Source: Rhypophila decipiens (Eukaryota; Ascomycota; Sordariomycetes; Sordariales; Naviculisporaceae). Taken from it: a stretch of DNA of 64,000 bases. The stretch lies in contig MU858050.1 of assembly GCA_033297075.1 (NCBI GenBank), positions 186,001-250,000 on the forward strand, written 5' to 3'. Shown piece by piece: positions 9,541 through 19,280 of this stretch. Positions within the stretch are counted from its first letter, which is position 1. Every line of letters starts with the position of its first letter. Under the pieces are notes generated by a model that was given only the letters and a program-made list of their open reading frames with translations, was not told the DNA's origin and searched no databases. Both the position numbers and the translations under genes were made by a program.

Positions 9541-11393
9541 TTCGGCAACTTTTTTCGCTGGGTTCCGATTTCTCGTTGGGTATCGTCTCTCGCTCGTGGC
9601 AGCGAGCCGATCGTTCTCCTGCGAGCGTTCTATGCTTGCAGCGGAGTACACACGACGACGACGCAGAGGTTCAGAGACGAGGCAAATAAGTACGCCAGAA
9701 AAAGAAAGATATTTCGGCCCTGGTTGGGTCTTATCGGTGAGTTATCTCTTGAAGATTGGGGGAATCGGTGTTGTGTCACGGTGGGCTCCACACGGTGACC
9801 GTGAGGACTGACGGTGTTGTTGGCCTTTACAAAACAAGAAAGACTCGAAATGTTTTAGAGTAGGCGTCGTGGCCGTAATCTAGGCTGGTTTGGCGAAAAT
9901 ACCACAAACAGCTTCAGCGACAAGTGTATACAACAAGAGAATGAGAGTGGTGACGTTATCAGTGAATTCGCGGTGTGAGGAACAGTGAGTGAAGGTTAGC
10001 GAGGCTCGGCTCGATGACTGTGACCAAGTGCCACTGGGGGTGTTACCCCGTACACAAAGAGCTCCGTGCAGGAGGAAAATTGTCAGGAGGGTGGGGGCGC
10101 TAGGGATGTGGGGCACAGCGCCAGGAAAGCCGTTTGACAGCGGCTCAAATGGTGCTAGGCACAGATCTGGGGAAGACAGGGGTAGCCCATGGCGGATGAA
10201 GAAACACGATTTTGACAAACTTGGGCAAACCCTCTGTAAATGAATTTCAACTTTGAAGAAAGTAAAGACCATAAGTCATCATTTCTTCAAAGCTTCCTTC
10301 ACTCACTTAAGGCCTCCAGCTGCATCGGGCCAAGGCAACAAAATTCGAGTCACCTTCAACGTCGAAGGGTTTGAGCGGCAGTGCACCCCTCGTCGCACGA
10401 AAGATAACAGCAATCTGCGGGCCGCCATTTGCTGATATTGTTGGCTTGGCTGAAGGATTGAATTCAACGCCAACGAACGGAGGATCTGGCTACCGTAGCC
10501 GTGGTGGCGTACAGTAACTGGTGATGCTGGAATTGAGTCTTTGACCGTATAAGTAGATCGACGCAGTCACGGAATTCCGATTGGCCAGGCAGTCCGCCGA
10601 AGGCCCGGGACGGAGCCGCCGCGACTAGGGAATGAACGAATCGCTAGTTCATTTGCCGGCTCGTTTTCCCAACAGATATAGCCCTGTCGTGCTTTGCTTC
10701 AACCAAAGACAATCAACGCTTGGCTCGGACATGCCCACGGATACGTGCTGGAGAAGTACACCCGATCAGGCAGTGCCTGGAACATTGCCTGAAGCCAGTA
10801 TTTTGTGTACCCATTCCCACTTTGAGCAGCCATGAGATCAACTACCCACTTTGATGCTGACATTGTCGAGACGATGTAAGAAGCGTCAATTCATTGTAGA
10901 AAAGGCCTTAATAAGCTGAAGAATAGGCGGTTTTTTTTTTCCAAAAAAACCAAAAAAACCAAAAAAACCAAAAAAAAACCAAAAAAAAAACCAAAAAAAA
11001 AAACAAAAAAAAAAAAAAAAGGGCATTAACTCAAGTCGCTTACAGGCAAAGCATCCTTATTGAAAGAGGTATCTCGATTTGACTATTTACTGTGAAATGC
11101 TGTATCGTCTATATTATAAGCATCATCCTTGGCAGGCAGAGGTTCTCCAAAAGCTAACTCAGAATTGACCCACAAGAGGTTGAACGGCGATCAATATGAC
11201 GAGTCGGAGTACCCTTTTAGGTTTTGTGAAAGCCAAACTTAGACGCCATCCTCGGCTCGAGAAAACTTTTAACCAGGTATTAAAAACTAGCACAGAATCC
11301 AGTTGTAGGATCCAATAATTCTACCATCTTTCCCCTTTGCCGGCTCCAGATACTCTCCGGTGTGATCGTGGTCTTTCACGATTCACTTGCAAT
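9541..11393. other. Intergenic region with an A-tract ladder
   Basis: This 1.85 kb lies between the sirtuin start and the F-box start. It must contain both promoters. Frames of 60-130 codons occur on both strands, but none shows a domain I recognise. The only clear structure is the low-complexity A-rich ladder described separately. Confidence 0.5.
10941..11020. repeat. CC-A(n) ladder, low complexity
   Basis: Runs of A separated by CC (the last by a single C) grow steadily along the plus strand: 7, 7, 7, 9, 10, 11 and 16. They are preceded by ten T at 10931-10940. This looks like slipped-strand growth of a short repeat. Confidence 0.9.
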
Positions 11394-12995
11394 ATGACTA
11401 TCAAAGTCAGAGGATCAACAGGTTGTGAACCAGGGTGCAGAGTCAACATAGATTACTCGCCTGGGTCCGTCCAAGCACCTCACGGCGACACCACGACAGC
11501 GGCAGAAACCCACCCATTCACAGCACCTATCCTCCACAACACTACACGCAGTCCCCTTGCTGGTCTCGCGGAAGATGTTATCATCCATATCCTCCACCAC
11601 GCAGACGATGTCGATCTTCTCTGCCTCCGGCGAACATGTCGCACAATGCGGCGGCTAATCTCGCGCCCAAAGTTTGGTCATCTTCAAAACAGTGTCAAGA
11701 GGAATTACCTGAACGAAAAGGTTCCTGAAATGTCCAGGAGTCGGTTGCGCATCTTGCTGCGAAAGGACATGTACTGCGAGGAATGTCGGACTGTCGACGG
11801 CGAAGCAGAGCGCAGACTGCGGGAGGAATCGCTCTATTGTTGCGGCTGCAGACGGTCACATCCCGTTGGGCTCTTCTCCTATAAACAACGCAGAGAGACG
11901 GACAAGAACAGAATCTGTATCGGAAGAGAGGGTCATATCCGAGCGTGTCAACATCTCACCATTTCCTGGGCCGACATAGATGCTTTTTGGGCATCAAAAT
12001 CGCGTCGGGGGCAGCCACTCAAACTCTTCTGCGATCACCCAAGCCGTATGAGCCCGTTTTCAAGCCACCCGTATAATGGACGTGTTACTATAATGATTGG
12101 CGAGGGGCTGGACCCTGGAGACCGGCGTTGGTTCGGTCGGTTCCGGTATCGCTATCGCCTTATGGTCAGATGGAACACTCACGTCATGATTCCTCGACTC
12201 GGTCAAAGCAACTCAGTAGACATTTCTGATATCTCGGACAGGATTGCTTGGCTCCGTGGCAACGCAGGATCGCACATCTTTCAGGACCAACTCGGCAAGT
12301 TTCCTTCGGAGTTGCGCATCTTCGATCCTAACACATGCGATTGCATCAAGCTTCCATCTCCGCCCCCGGGAATATCGTGGAACTGGAGCTTTCCGGGACA
12401 AACATACACCTGGAACTGTCCAAAACATAGCGGAAAGAAGCTCGATCCCCCAACATGCATTTCGTGGGGCATGAAGATGCAAGATAACGACAACTACTAA
12501 TATAATGAGAAATGCGACATGGATCTTATATATGAAACAATGCAAGTATATAAGTGCTCGTCATCCAGCTTTTGCTCCCAATTTTTCTATACGAAATACA
12601 TCCCCCTTGGACCTTGTCGATACACCTGCCAATATGAAGCTGATGAGAGAACCGAGCCGATGGACCGTATCCAACCTTGGACAGCGGCCTGGTACTTGGC
12701 TCTCGATCCAGACTCCATTTCTCTGAGAGACGATGAAGACAGCAAGGGCATATACTGGTGCGACAACGACACGTGCCTAAATCACCACGCCAATTACAGA
12801 CATAGCCCGAGGAGGAGGGCGCTCGAAGGCCGAAAGCATGGGATGAGATCCACTCGTGACGATTCCGGAAGGACACAGGGGCTTCTGAATCGGCCCCATG
12901 TGCCTTTTGGAGTAGTGCTCGTCTTTCTCGTCTTTCTCATTCTCTTGACCTTCAGTGCCAAGAAGGCTGAAGATCCGCGACGATCATCGCTCTGA
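11394..12995 (+). pseudogene. F-box protein gene interrupted by an in-frame TAA
   Basis: From ATG 11394 the frame runs 368 codons to TAA at 12498-12500, then stays open in the same frame to the stop at 12993-12995. The first part has an F-box near residues 52-92 (SPLAGLAEDVIIHILHHADD, LRRTCRTMRRLI), which normally binds Skp1 in SCF ubiquitin ligases. It is followed by two CXXC pairs (CEEC, CCGC) seen in large fungal F-box families. The second part carries IQPWTAAWYLALDPDS and GIYWCDNDTCLN, which reads like the C-terminal portion of the same kind of protein, then a hydrophobic stretch GVVLVFLVFLILLTF. I infer one gene broken by a nonsense change. Alternatives: a 368-residue functional protein plus a fossil tail, stop readthrough, or an unrecognised intron; the one candidate I tested (12464-12509) breaks frame. 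The frame also extends upstream to a TTG at 11337, which I do not use. Confidence 0.6.
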
Positions 12996-13236
12996 TGACT
13001 GTGAGGAGACCGTCGTGATAGCCAAGGCAGTGGTGACCTTGGGGCGAGTTAGCCTCGCTGAGCTTGATTTCCTCTGTCAATCAACCCTTCCCCCACAATG
13101 ACCCCCTTCCCAATACTTGCACCCCGGGTACATCCAGACGTCTTCAACCTGGATGATAATGGTCAGCATTTCGAAACCAGAGACCGTGGAATTCACCATC
13201 GGCCACGCTGAGTCTTACCTGTCACCACAACAATTC
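12996..13236. other. Spacer between the F-box gene and the repeat nest
   Basis: Contains no recognisable gene. Degenerate repeat units begin at its right edge. Confidence 0.4.
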
Positions 13237-13700
13237 CCATGTTGAGAGAGTGTGCCCCTTTGTTGGAAGAGTATATTTCAGGTAAAGAATTTCCCCGGTA
13301 GAAATGTGTGCCCATACTGAGAGTGTGTGTCAAAATACTGCCTGATTGTGGAGGAGTAGAGAAACGTGCCCATGAGAGTGTCCCTCGTTGAAGCAGTATG
13401 CCCATACTGAAAAGAGTGTAGCGTAAGAGCGCCGCGTTGTTAGTAGATGCTGTCCATGTTGAACAAGGTTCCCAAATTGAAGAATGTGCCCATGGGGAGA
13501 GAGTATCAGCATTCAAGAGTCTGCCTGTCTTGGAGAGTGCGCCGTAGTAGAGAGTATGCCCCTAATGAAGATTGTGCTCTTGTGTAAAGTGTATATTCGT
13601 CAAGGTGCCGTTTCCCATGTTCAAACTCTGTCCTGAGAGAGCAAAGTTTGTACCCGTGTCAGGAGAGCAGAGTATATGCCCACATCAGCGGAGAATCTAG
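13237..13700. repeat. Degenerate tandem array around GTGCCCAT
   Basis: Roughly 25-30 nt units recur with a core like AGAGTGTGCCCATACTGA, often mutated (ATGTGTGCCCATACTGAG, CAGTATGCCCATACTGAA, AATGTGCCCATGGGG). Unit length and sequence drift strongly, so this is an old minisatellite. Confidence 0.7.
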
Positions 13701-13751
13701 TTGTGTGTGTATCTGTATATGCTGCGCTGCGTGCTCAGGATAGGATATCGC

Positions 13752-14199
13752 TGAGCTGGATAGGAGATTGCAAGCTGGACTTGAGCTAAGCTAGGCAAGA
13801 GACGAGCTGGACAAGATCTAAGCTAGACAAGTGTGACGATTTGGGAATCTAGAACCACACCACTAGGCCAAACCTCCTTAAAAAGGATGCCAAATTCTAA
13901 GCTGCAAGCTAGCCTTAGAATTGTGTGTTATATAGCAGTTTCAATAGGGCACTATCGCTTGTGTTATCACGGCTCGCCGTGACAACAAGAGCTAAGCTAG
14001 ATAAGATCTGAGCTGGGCAAGATCTGAGCTGGATAAGAGCTGAATTGGACAAGATCTGAGCTGGACGAAATCTAAGCTGGACGAGATCTGAGCTGGGCAA
14101 GATCTAAGCTGGACAAGATCTGAGCTGGACTTGAGCTAAGCCAGGCAAAAGCTGAGCTGGATAAGAGTTGAGTTGAACAAGAGCTGAGTTGGATAAGAT
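13752..14199. repeat. Minisatellite of GAGCTGGACAAGATCT-like units
   Basis: About twenty 14-17 nt units such as GAGCTGGACAAGATCT and TAAGCTGGACGAGATC lie head to tail. The array is interrupted at 13832-13984 by the solo-LTR-like element. Unit variation is mainly single-base. Confidence 0.9.
13832..13984 (+). mobile_element. Solo LTR-like insertion (153 bp) with 5-bp target duplication
   Basis: The element begins TGTGACGATTTGGG and ends CACGGCTCGCCGTGACA, so it has the TG...CA ends and short inverted termini (TGTGACG / CGTGACA) typical of retrotransposon LTRs. It is flanked on both sides by ACAAG (13827-13831 and 13985-13989). Removing the element plus one ACAAG rejoins the surrounding minisatellite in register (GCTAGACAAG followed by AGCTAAGCTAG), strong evidence of insertion. 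It has no coding capacity. A Ty3-type solo LTR left by recombination is most likely; a short terminal-inverted-repeat MITE is the alternative. Only one copy is seen in the window. Strand is arbitrary. Confidence 0.75.
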
Positions 14200-14238
14200 A
14201 TTACTAATCTAGAAATATATTAGATGAAATCTCTATAC

Positions 14239-14320
14239 TCTAAAGGAAATACTACTATATTCTTTAGGAAATGTCGTGAGACTTTTTAGGAAATGTCGCG
14301 AGGCTCTTTAGAAAGCGTCC
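14239..14320. repeat. Short tandem array TTTAGGAAATGTCG
   Basis: Three to four units of about 22-24 nt (CTAAAGGAAATACTAC, CTTTAGGAAATGTCGTGAG, TTTTAGGAAATGTCGCGAG, CTTTAGAAAGCGTCC) lie directly after the minisatellite. The differences include C/T and G/A transitions. Confidence 0.75.
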
Positions 14321-14492
14321 AAAGCAAGCTCTATTAGTTTTATACGGGTTTCTTTCAAGAAATTTTTTTTTATCTCTAGGCTTTCAGAGAGTAAAAATAG
14401 GGGTAACACTAGGACATATGTACACTTAGGGCATACGGTTGGCTGGTCTGACAACTGCAATGGGCACGGGCAATATAACAAGGTTTTTTTTT

Positions 14493-14534
14493 AGAGCAAT
14501 CATACGTACACTATGTTTTTTCACTGCATGTACC
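14493..14534 (+). repeat. 42-bp inverted repeat, left arm
   Basis: Matches the reverse complement of 14987-15028 at 38 of 42 positions. It begins AGAGCAATCATACGTACAC. Three of the four differences are transitions. The arms enclose 452 bp containing a tandem array. Confidence 0.88.
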
Positions 14535-14621
14535 ATCTTGGCATACATGGCAGCCGGCAATCAAGAACCCGCTTTGCGCATACAAAATACCACCCCTTTA
14601 TGGTTCCCAACCATTTCACCC

Positions 14622-14813
14622 CAGTCAAGCCAGTTCAAGCAAGTTCAATTTTCAGTTTGTCAAGCCAGTTCAATTGTCAAGCCAGTTCAATTCAATCAAG
14701 CCAAAAGCTAGTCAAGCCAGTTCAATTGTCATACCAGTTCAATTGCCGTACCAGTTCAATTGCCGCGACAGTTCAATTGCCATACCAGTTCAATTGCCGC
14801 GACAGTTCAATTG
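14622..14813. repeat. Tandem array of CCAGTTCAATTG units
   Basis: About eleven units of mostly 17 nt (TCAAGCCAGTTCAATTG, then CCGTACCAGTTCAATTG and CCGCGACAGTTCAATTG variants). The left part carries TCAAGC spacers and the right part CCGTAC/CCGCGA/CCATAC spacers, suggesting two rounds of expansion. It lies between the 42-bp inverted repeat arms. Confidence 0.9.
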
Positions 14814-14986
14814 AGCGTTGTAAACTGCCTCAACACCAAGAAAAATATCGCGAGATTTTTATCACCCAGAGCGGTGGCTTGGGGAATGGGGTCGTGCCCG
14901 GCATAGGGCGTTTATTGTACGGGAAAAGCGGGTCAAATGGGGTCAAATGAGGTCAGTTGCCAGCCAAGTGCCATTTTGGATTACAC

Positions 14987-15028
14987 GGTATACGCAGGGA
15001 AAAAGCATAGTGTACGTATGATTGCTCT
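14987..15028 (-). repeat. 42-bp inverted repeat, right arm
   Basis: Partner of 14493-14534 (38/42 identity in inverted orientation). With the left arm it bounds a 536-bp unit that could be a decayed non-autonomous DNA element or a fold-back. I could not identify a target-site duplication. Confidence 0.88.
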
Positions 15029-16088
15029 TTTTTTAGCTGTAAATTCCGTAAAAGCATAGGCGCCGCCCATGTAAGCCAGACATGCCAATCCTCCAAACAT
15101 TGTATTCTCCCGGCCAACCAAGCCACGCCGGCCAAACTTAACTTCGTGATCGATCTCAGGCTTTCAATATGGTGATATTTTCCTGGTGTTAGAGCTACTT
15201 GGGCCTTCGTTTATTACGACTTGAATTAACTGACTGATCCGAAAATGAAGAATGAAGTATGACTATAATCTGAGTCGAACTTACGGCATTGACGAAAGCT
15301 CAACACCGTACTGAAATATCTTAGCGTTAAAGGAAGATTCCCCATGGCTGGCAGTCGATGGTTGACGCAGCGTATACATGGTGCGATACTCGGGAAAACG
15401 GTTTTTTTGTATGCGTACGGGGCTCTGCCATGGCACGGCACTGTCGGACTAGCCAAGCGTGTGCCCGTAGTAAAATACGTGTGTGTCCCTAGTATTACCC
15501 AAAAATATGGGAGCTCTTCTCTCAGCGGCCGGGGAGGTCAGACACACAACATCCACACCATGACACCACCAGCAGTATAGCCAGCAAGACTCTGGAACGA
15601 AGGCCCCTCCACCTTATTTCATTAGGCTTTGAGCCAATCGGGAGGAATTTCGACCAGCAGAAATCGCAAAATGCTCCAGGATTGTTTTCAGGAGGTTGTC
15701 TGGCTTCTGGCTGGAAAGCCACCTGCGTATACCCGTACTGATAATGTTGGTTCTTTCGCTATATATGATGCTGATGGCGGCAGCATTAATGGTAGCGGCC
15801 TTTTCAAGGGCGGTAGCGTGCATCTGGATTGCCGAGGCAAGCTCGGCGAGGTTGGCCAGGTTGGTGACGACGATCATGTTTGTCGTCGTCGTTTATATCG
15901 TCGTCGACGTCGTGATGGTGGTAATGCCGGGGGCTAGGGCCGAGGAGAGCTATCGGCGGTTACAGGTCTTTTAGGACCGAATATATCATTTGATCTACAT
16001 GTGATATTTGTTATGATTTTTCAGGCACTCCACAGTGCATCCAGTTCCAACTATTGAATGACGAGATACTTCAGGTCTGCGTTGATGG
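15029..16088. other. Region between repeat nest and glutathione transferase gene
   Basis: Apart from the short hydrophobic ORF listed separately, no gene is supported here. GC-rich triplet runs occur near 15880-15915. The 3' side holds the downstream region of the GST gene. Confidence 0.4.
15744..15974 (+). CDS. Short hydrophobic ORF, possible membrane-protein relic
   Basis: I do not recognise a family. From ATG 15744 the frame gives 76 residues with two strongly hydrophobic stretches, MLVLSLYMMLMAAALMVAAF and VTTIMFVVVVYIVVDVVMVV, separated by a short loop with SSARLAR, and ends EESYRRLQVF. The frame extends upstream to 15696 without an ATG, so an earlier exon may exist. GTC-rich runs of low complexity (CGTCGTCG) could inflate the hydrophobic reading. 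It sits beside a repeat nest, so a decayed multi-pass membrane gene is plausible. An antisense frame (15877-15614) is equally open. Confidence is low. Confidence 0.25.
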   Translation: MLVLSLYMMLMAAALMVAAFSRAVACIWIAEASSARLARLVTTIMFVVVVYIVVDVVMVVMPGARAEESYRRLQVF

Positions 16089-17069
16089 CTAAGGTAAGCT
16101 TCTCCCCTGTCTTGTCGCTTTCCCAACCTCAGAACCCGTCTTGTCCTCGGCATACCTCTTATAGACCTCAATGTACTGATCATCATCGCTCCAGGTCTTC
16201 TTAACACTGTCCCTTTCGAAGATTGCGTCCTGCCACTTCCTCCAACGCGACCAAACCCACTCGTCATCTCCTCCCTCGCCTGCTGCTGGAATCCCAACAC
16301 CACCAGGTTTATAATGATCAATCAGAAACAACCTTTTGGCCCACGGTGCCAGCATGACATCGACCAAGCTAAACTGACTTCCCAAGAAGAATGGCCCGCC
16401 GTCCTCTCCTTCATCTGGATCCATCTCCTTGACGAGCGCCCTTAGATGACCAAGGAACTCGGTCCTAACGCCTTCGATGGAATACTCTTTCTCGGGTGTG
16501 TGCTGAATGAAGCGATAAAACGAGGGCACGATCCGTGACCCAATGTGATCAATCCACAACCGACACCTCGCCCGCTCATACACATCATCCAAAGGCAAGA
16601 GACGAGGTCCATGCTTGTCCTCGTCAGTAAACGCCTCATCGAGGTACTCGCACACGACGGTGCTTTCATACAACGGCTTGGTCGCCTTGCCACCTTTTCC
16701 GACGCTGGGCACCGCGAGCGTCGGAACTAGGCCTCTGGGATTCAGTGCCAGAAACTGGGGAGCCTTGTGGTACGGGTTGATTTCAATGTACTGATGGGGG
16801 GTTTTCTTCTCGGCGAGGACGATCCACGACCGCTGGACAAAGGGGCAGAACCAGGCCCCGTAGAGCTTCAGCGGGTGTTCGCCACTGTGTCTTTCGGCGT
16901 ATTTGGCGGCTAGCCCGGTTGCTTGGCCTTTGTTGGAGCTGTCGACTGATGCCATCGTTCTTGTCTGATTTCTGTGGCTGAAGGGCTTCTTGATGGGTGT
17001 GAATGATGGCCGTGATGTCTTGGTAAGGAGAAACCAGGTTGTGAGGAGAGTTTGGCGAGACGATCGCAT
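16089..17069 (-). CDS. Omega-class (GTO-like) glutathione S-transferase
   Basis: Single-exon gene for 326 residues. The thioredoxin-fold N-terminal domain has LKLYGAWFCPFVQRSWI with Cys75 in the CPFVQR motif that defines omega-class enzymes, which act as thioltransferases or dehydroascorbate reductases rather than classic conjugating GSTs. NPRGLVPTL supplies the cis-Pro glutathione loop, and PLYESTVVCEYLDEAF supplies the glutamate-serine pair that contacts glutathione. The all-helical C-terminal domain follows (RCRLWIDHIGSRIVPSFYRF, LVDVMLAPWAKRLF). The first 38 residues are basic and Ser/Thr-rich, like a mitochondrial presequence. Starting at MASVDSS (ATG complement at 16953-16955) would give a cytosolic form, so dual targeting by start choice is possible. 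Identity is confident; localisation is inference. Confidence 0.88.
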   Translation of the reverse strand: MRSSRQTLLTTWFLLTKTSRPSFTPIKKPFSHRNQTRTMASVDSSNKGQATGLAAKYAERHSGEHPLKLYGAWFCPFVQRSWIVLAEKKTPHQYIEINPYHKAPQFLALNPRGLVPTLAVPSVGKGGKATKPLYESTVVCEYLDEAFTDEDKHGPRLLPLDDVYERARCRLWIDHIGSRIVPSFYRFIQHTPEKEYSIEGVRTEFLGHLRALVKEMDPDEGEDGGPFFLGSQFSLVDVMLAPWAKRLFLIDHYKPGGVGIPAAGEGGDDEWVWSRWRKWQDAIFERDSVKKTWSDDDQYIEVYKRYAEDKTGSEVGKATRQGRSLP

Positions 17070-18008
17070 GTGCTGAACGATTTCCTCGGGTCAATATAAG
17101 ATACAGTCGTCTAAATAATTGTTGATTTCGGGAGGGCGGGAAGGTTGTAAATGGACAAATATCGATGACGTGATGGCGGATCCTTAGACCTCATTCAACT
17201 TTTACGCAAGTACCGAGGCGGGGTTGCTTTAACGCATTTACGAGATTAATGCAATTACACCTTAATTTCCAAACTATTAGCATATTTATACATGTTGAAA
17301 ATAGTATAAGCAAACCAAAGGTGTTTCTGAATTGACTTACGGTATCTCAAGTCATTTACAAGGTCAGCATCCAAGTGAGAAAACGTATGTCAACTTGACT
17401 CCTTGTAGAACTCTGTACAGTGTGCGATAATGACGACGCATGATTTCACCCAGGCGCAGGTTAATTACAATGCAGCATGGCCGCCCTATCTCGTTATACA
17501 GTAGACGGCTTTTAGCAGTGTGGTGATGAGACCATACCCCTCATGTGACTTGGCGAGGATATCGTGTCGTTCCTGTACGCCGGTCACGCATGATCACGTA
17601 TTTTCAGTGTGAAGCTGTGAATATTGGTCAATCCTTGGCCAGAGGTAAGACGTGCATGGACTCGGGCGTATTTAGTGAGATTTCAGTAATCGATAATTAA
17701 AGAGGAGCGGAAACGGTGCAAATGTGCAGACAATAAACATTCTACAAAGTGCACTGTCGCTGCGGTCACGGTGGTGGATTGATGCAAAACGTCCGGTTCA
17801 CATAACGGCGCGGACAATTTGGCATATAAAAATGGTGAAGAAGCAGCCGATATTTACCCCCCTCACTTCACTCGATGATCCCACTCGCCATCTTCAAGAT
17901 TATCTTTTTTCCATCAAACTCGCGCAGTTCCAAACCACAGTCACCAAGGAATCTCTAGTCTTCTATTCAGTAAGTTTTCTATTCAGTACCATAATAAGAG
18001 CCTTCAAT
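17070..18008. promoter_or_regulatory. Divergent spacer between GST and DUF899 genes, with TATA-like box
   Basis: This 939-bp spacer separates two start codons on opposite strands. A CATATAAAAA sequence at about 17822-17831 lies roughly 180 bp before the DUF899 start and could serve as its TATA element. The middle is AT-rich. No gene or repeat was recognised. Confidence 0.4.
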
Positions 18009-19063
18009 ATGTCGGACAAGGTAAGCAACCCAAATTCCTGTTTCCTTCTACTCCTGGCCATCGACCCTCTCACTCAGGTCATGCTTGACTTAATCAGCTT
18101 GGTTGATCGTCGCAGCCCACATATTCTCTCTCACCTGCTAACAATCTTAACTAGCAAAAAGTAACGAACCCCAAAGAGTGGCTCCAAGCCCGGCTCGCCG
18201 TCCTGGAGAAGGAGAAACAGCACGCTCAACAAGCGGCTCTCATCGCTCAAGAGATCCGCAATCTTCCCAAGGTCCTCGTCACGGAGCCCTACAAGTTCGA
18301 TGCCGCCCCGTCTGTTCTCGGTGGTGCTCCTGCCACAGTGTCATTGAAAGACCTCTTTGGCGACAAGTCCCAGCTTATTGTGTATCACTTCATGTTCTCG
18401 CCCGAGGACGAGGATGGTTGTTGGGGCTGTAGCTTCCAGGCGGGCAACTTTCCTGATTTGCGGTATTTGGCTGGTAAGTCTGTTTCGTTCACATTTACCG
18501 TTCATTTCTTCAGAAAGCTCGAGTATTGCCACCTGGGAGATGATCAGCCAGGACTCAACATACTCCTCAAATATCTTCTTATAATTTTGAGTCGCCTGTT
18601 CACCCGAGTTCAATCACCAGAGAAGGACACGGCCCTAGCCGTGGTCTCCCGCGCGCCCATCTCCAAAATCGCCGCCTTCCAGGCCGCAAACCGATGGACA
18701 AAGGCCTTTCCCTGGTACAGCAGCCTCAACTCGTCATTCAACTACGACTTCCAAGCCACCCTGGACCCGGCTGTCAAGACACCGGTCGAGTACAGCTACA
18801 AGCAAGTCGACACGACTAAATTCCCCATGGGCGAACAGCCGGGCTTCAGCGTCTTTGCCCTGGGCCGAGATGACGGGCAGGTTTATCATACGTATTCCAC
18901 CTACCAGGCCTTGGATCGATTCCACCAGACATATACCTATCTGGATATTACCCCCAAGGGAAGGCAGGAGGGTCCGATGGGGCCGGCTGGGTTCAAGCTG
19001 CCGAGGGATTGGTATGAAGCGGAGGAGGAGGAGGAGAAGAAGGGAGAGAAGTCAGACGAGTAA
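18009..19063 (+). CDS. DUF899 family protein with thioredoxin-like fold
   Basis: Three exons are inferred (18009-18020, 18155-18473, 18621-19063), giving 257 residues. The 12-nt first exon encodes only MSDK, and the 134-bp first intron has GTAAGC and CTAG borders. The family opens with an EWLQARLAVLEKEK helix, then RNLPKVLVTEPYKFD, SLKDLFGDKSQLIVYHFMF and a CWGC dithiol (Cys93, Cys96), followed by DTALAVVSRAPISKIAAF and SVFALGRDDGQVYHTYSTY. Family members resemble redoxins and are widespread in bacteria and fungi; their substrate is not established, so only a redox or thiol-binding role can be suggested. The second intron (18474-18620) restores RYLAEKDTALA. The C-terminus is Glu-rich and probably disordered. 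Confidence 0.85.
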
Positions 19064-19104
19064 TAACTTCCATATACAAGCACCAGTCCATGTTGACTTC
19101 CCAG

Positions 19105-19280
19105 CCCAGTCAAGGTATTTATTTCAGCCAGTCAAGGTATTTATTCTAGCTAGCCAAGGCATTTATTCTAGCAAGTTAAGGCCTTTATTCTAGATTGTTA
19201 AGGCCTCTATTCTAGTCCAGTCAAGGCCTCTATTCTAGTCAGTCAAGGCATTTATTCCAGCTAGTCAAGGTACCTATCCA
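19105..19280. repeat. Tandem array of a 22-nt repeat (CAGTCAAGGYATTTATTCYAG)
   Basis: Eight units in head-to-tail order share the pattern GTCAAGG-Y-ATTTATTCYAGC, with a variable 3-6 nt junction. Variants include TTAAGGCCTTTATTCTAG and CAAGGCCTCTATTCTAG. It begins about 40 bp after the DUF899 stop and may be part of that transcript. The same unit occurs inverted near 31.9 kb and directly near 62.25 kb. Confidence 0.9.

Noticed and set aside
11337..11393. Upstream extension of the F-box frame
   Set aside because: Begins with TTG; first ATG in frame is 11394, used instead.
12464..12509. Intron that would remove the in-frame TAA of the F-box gene
   Set aside because: GTGGGG donor is weak and the 46-nt length shifts the frame.
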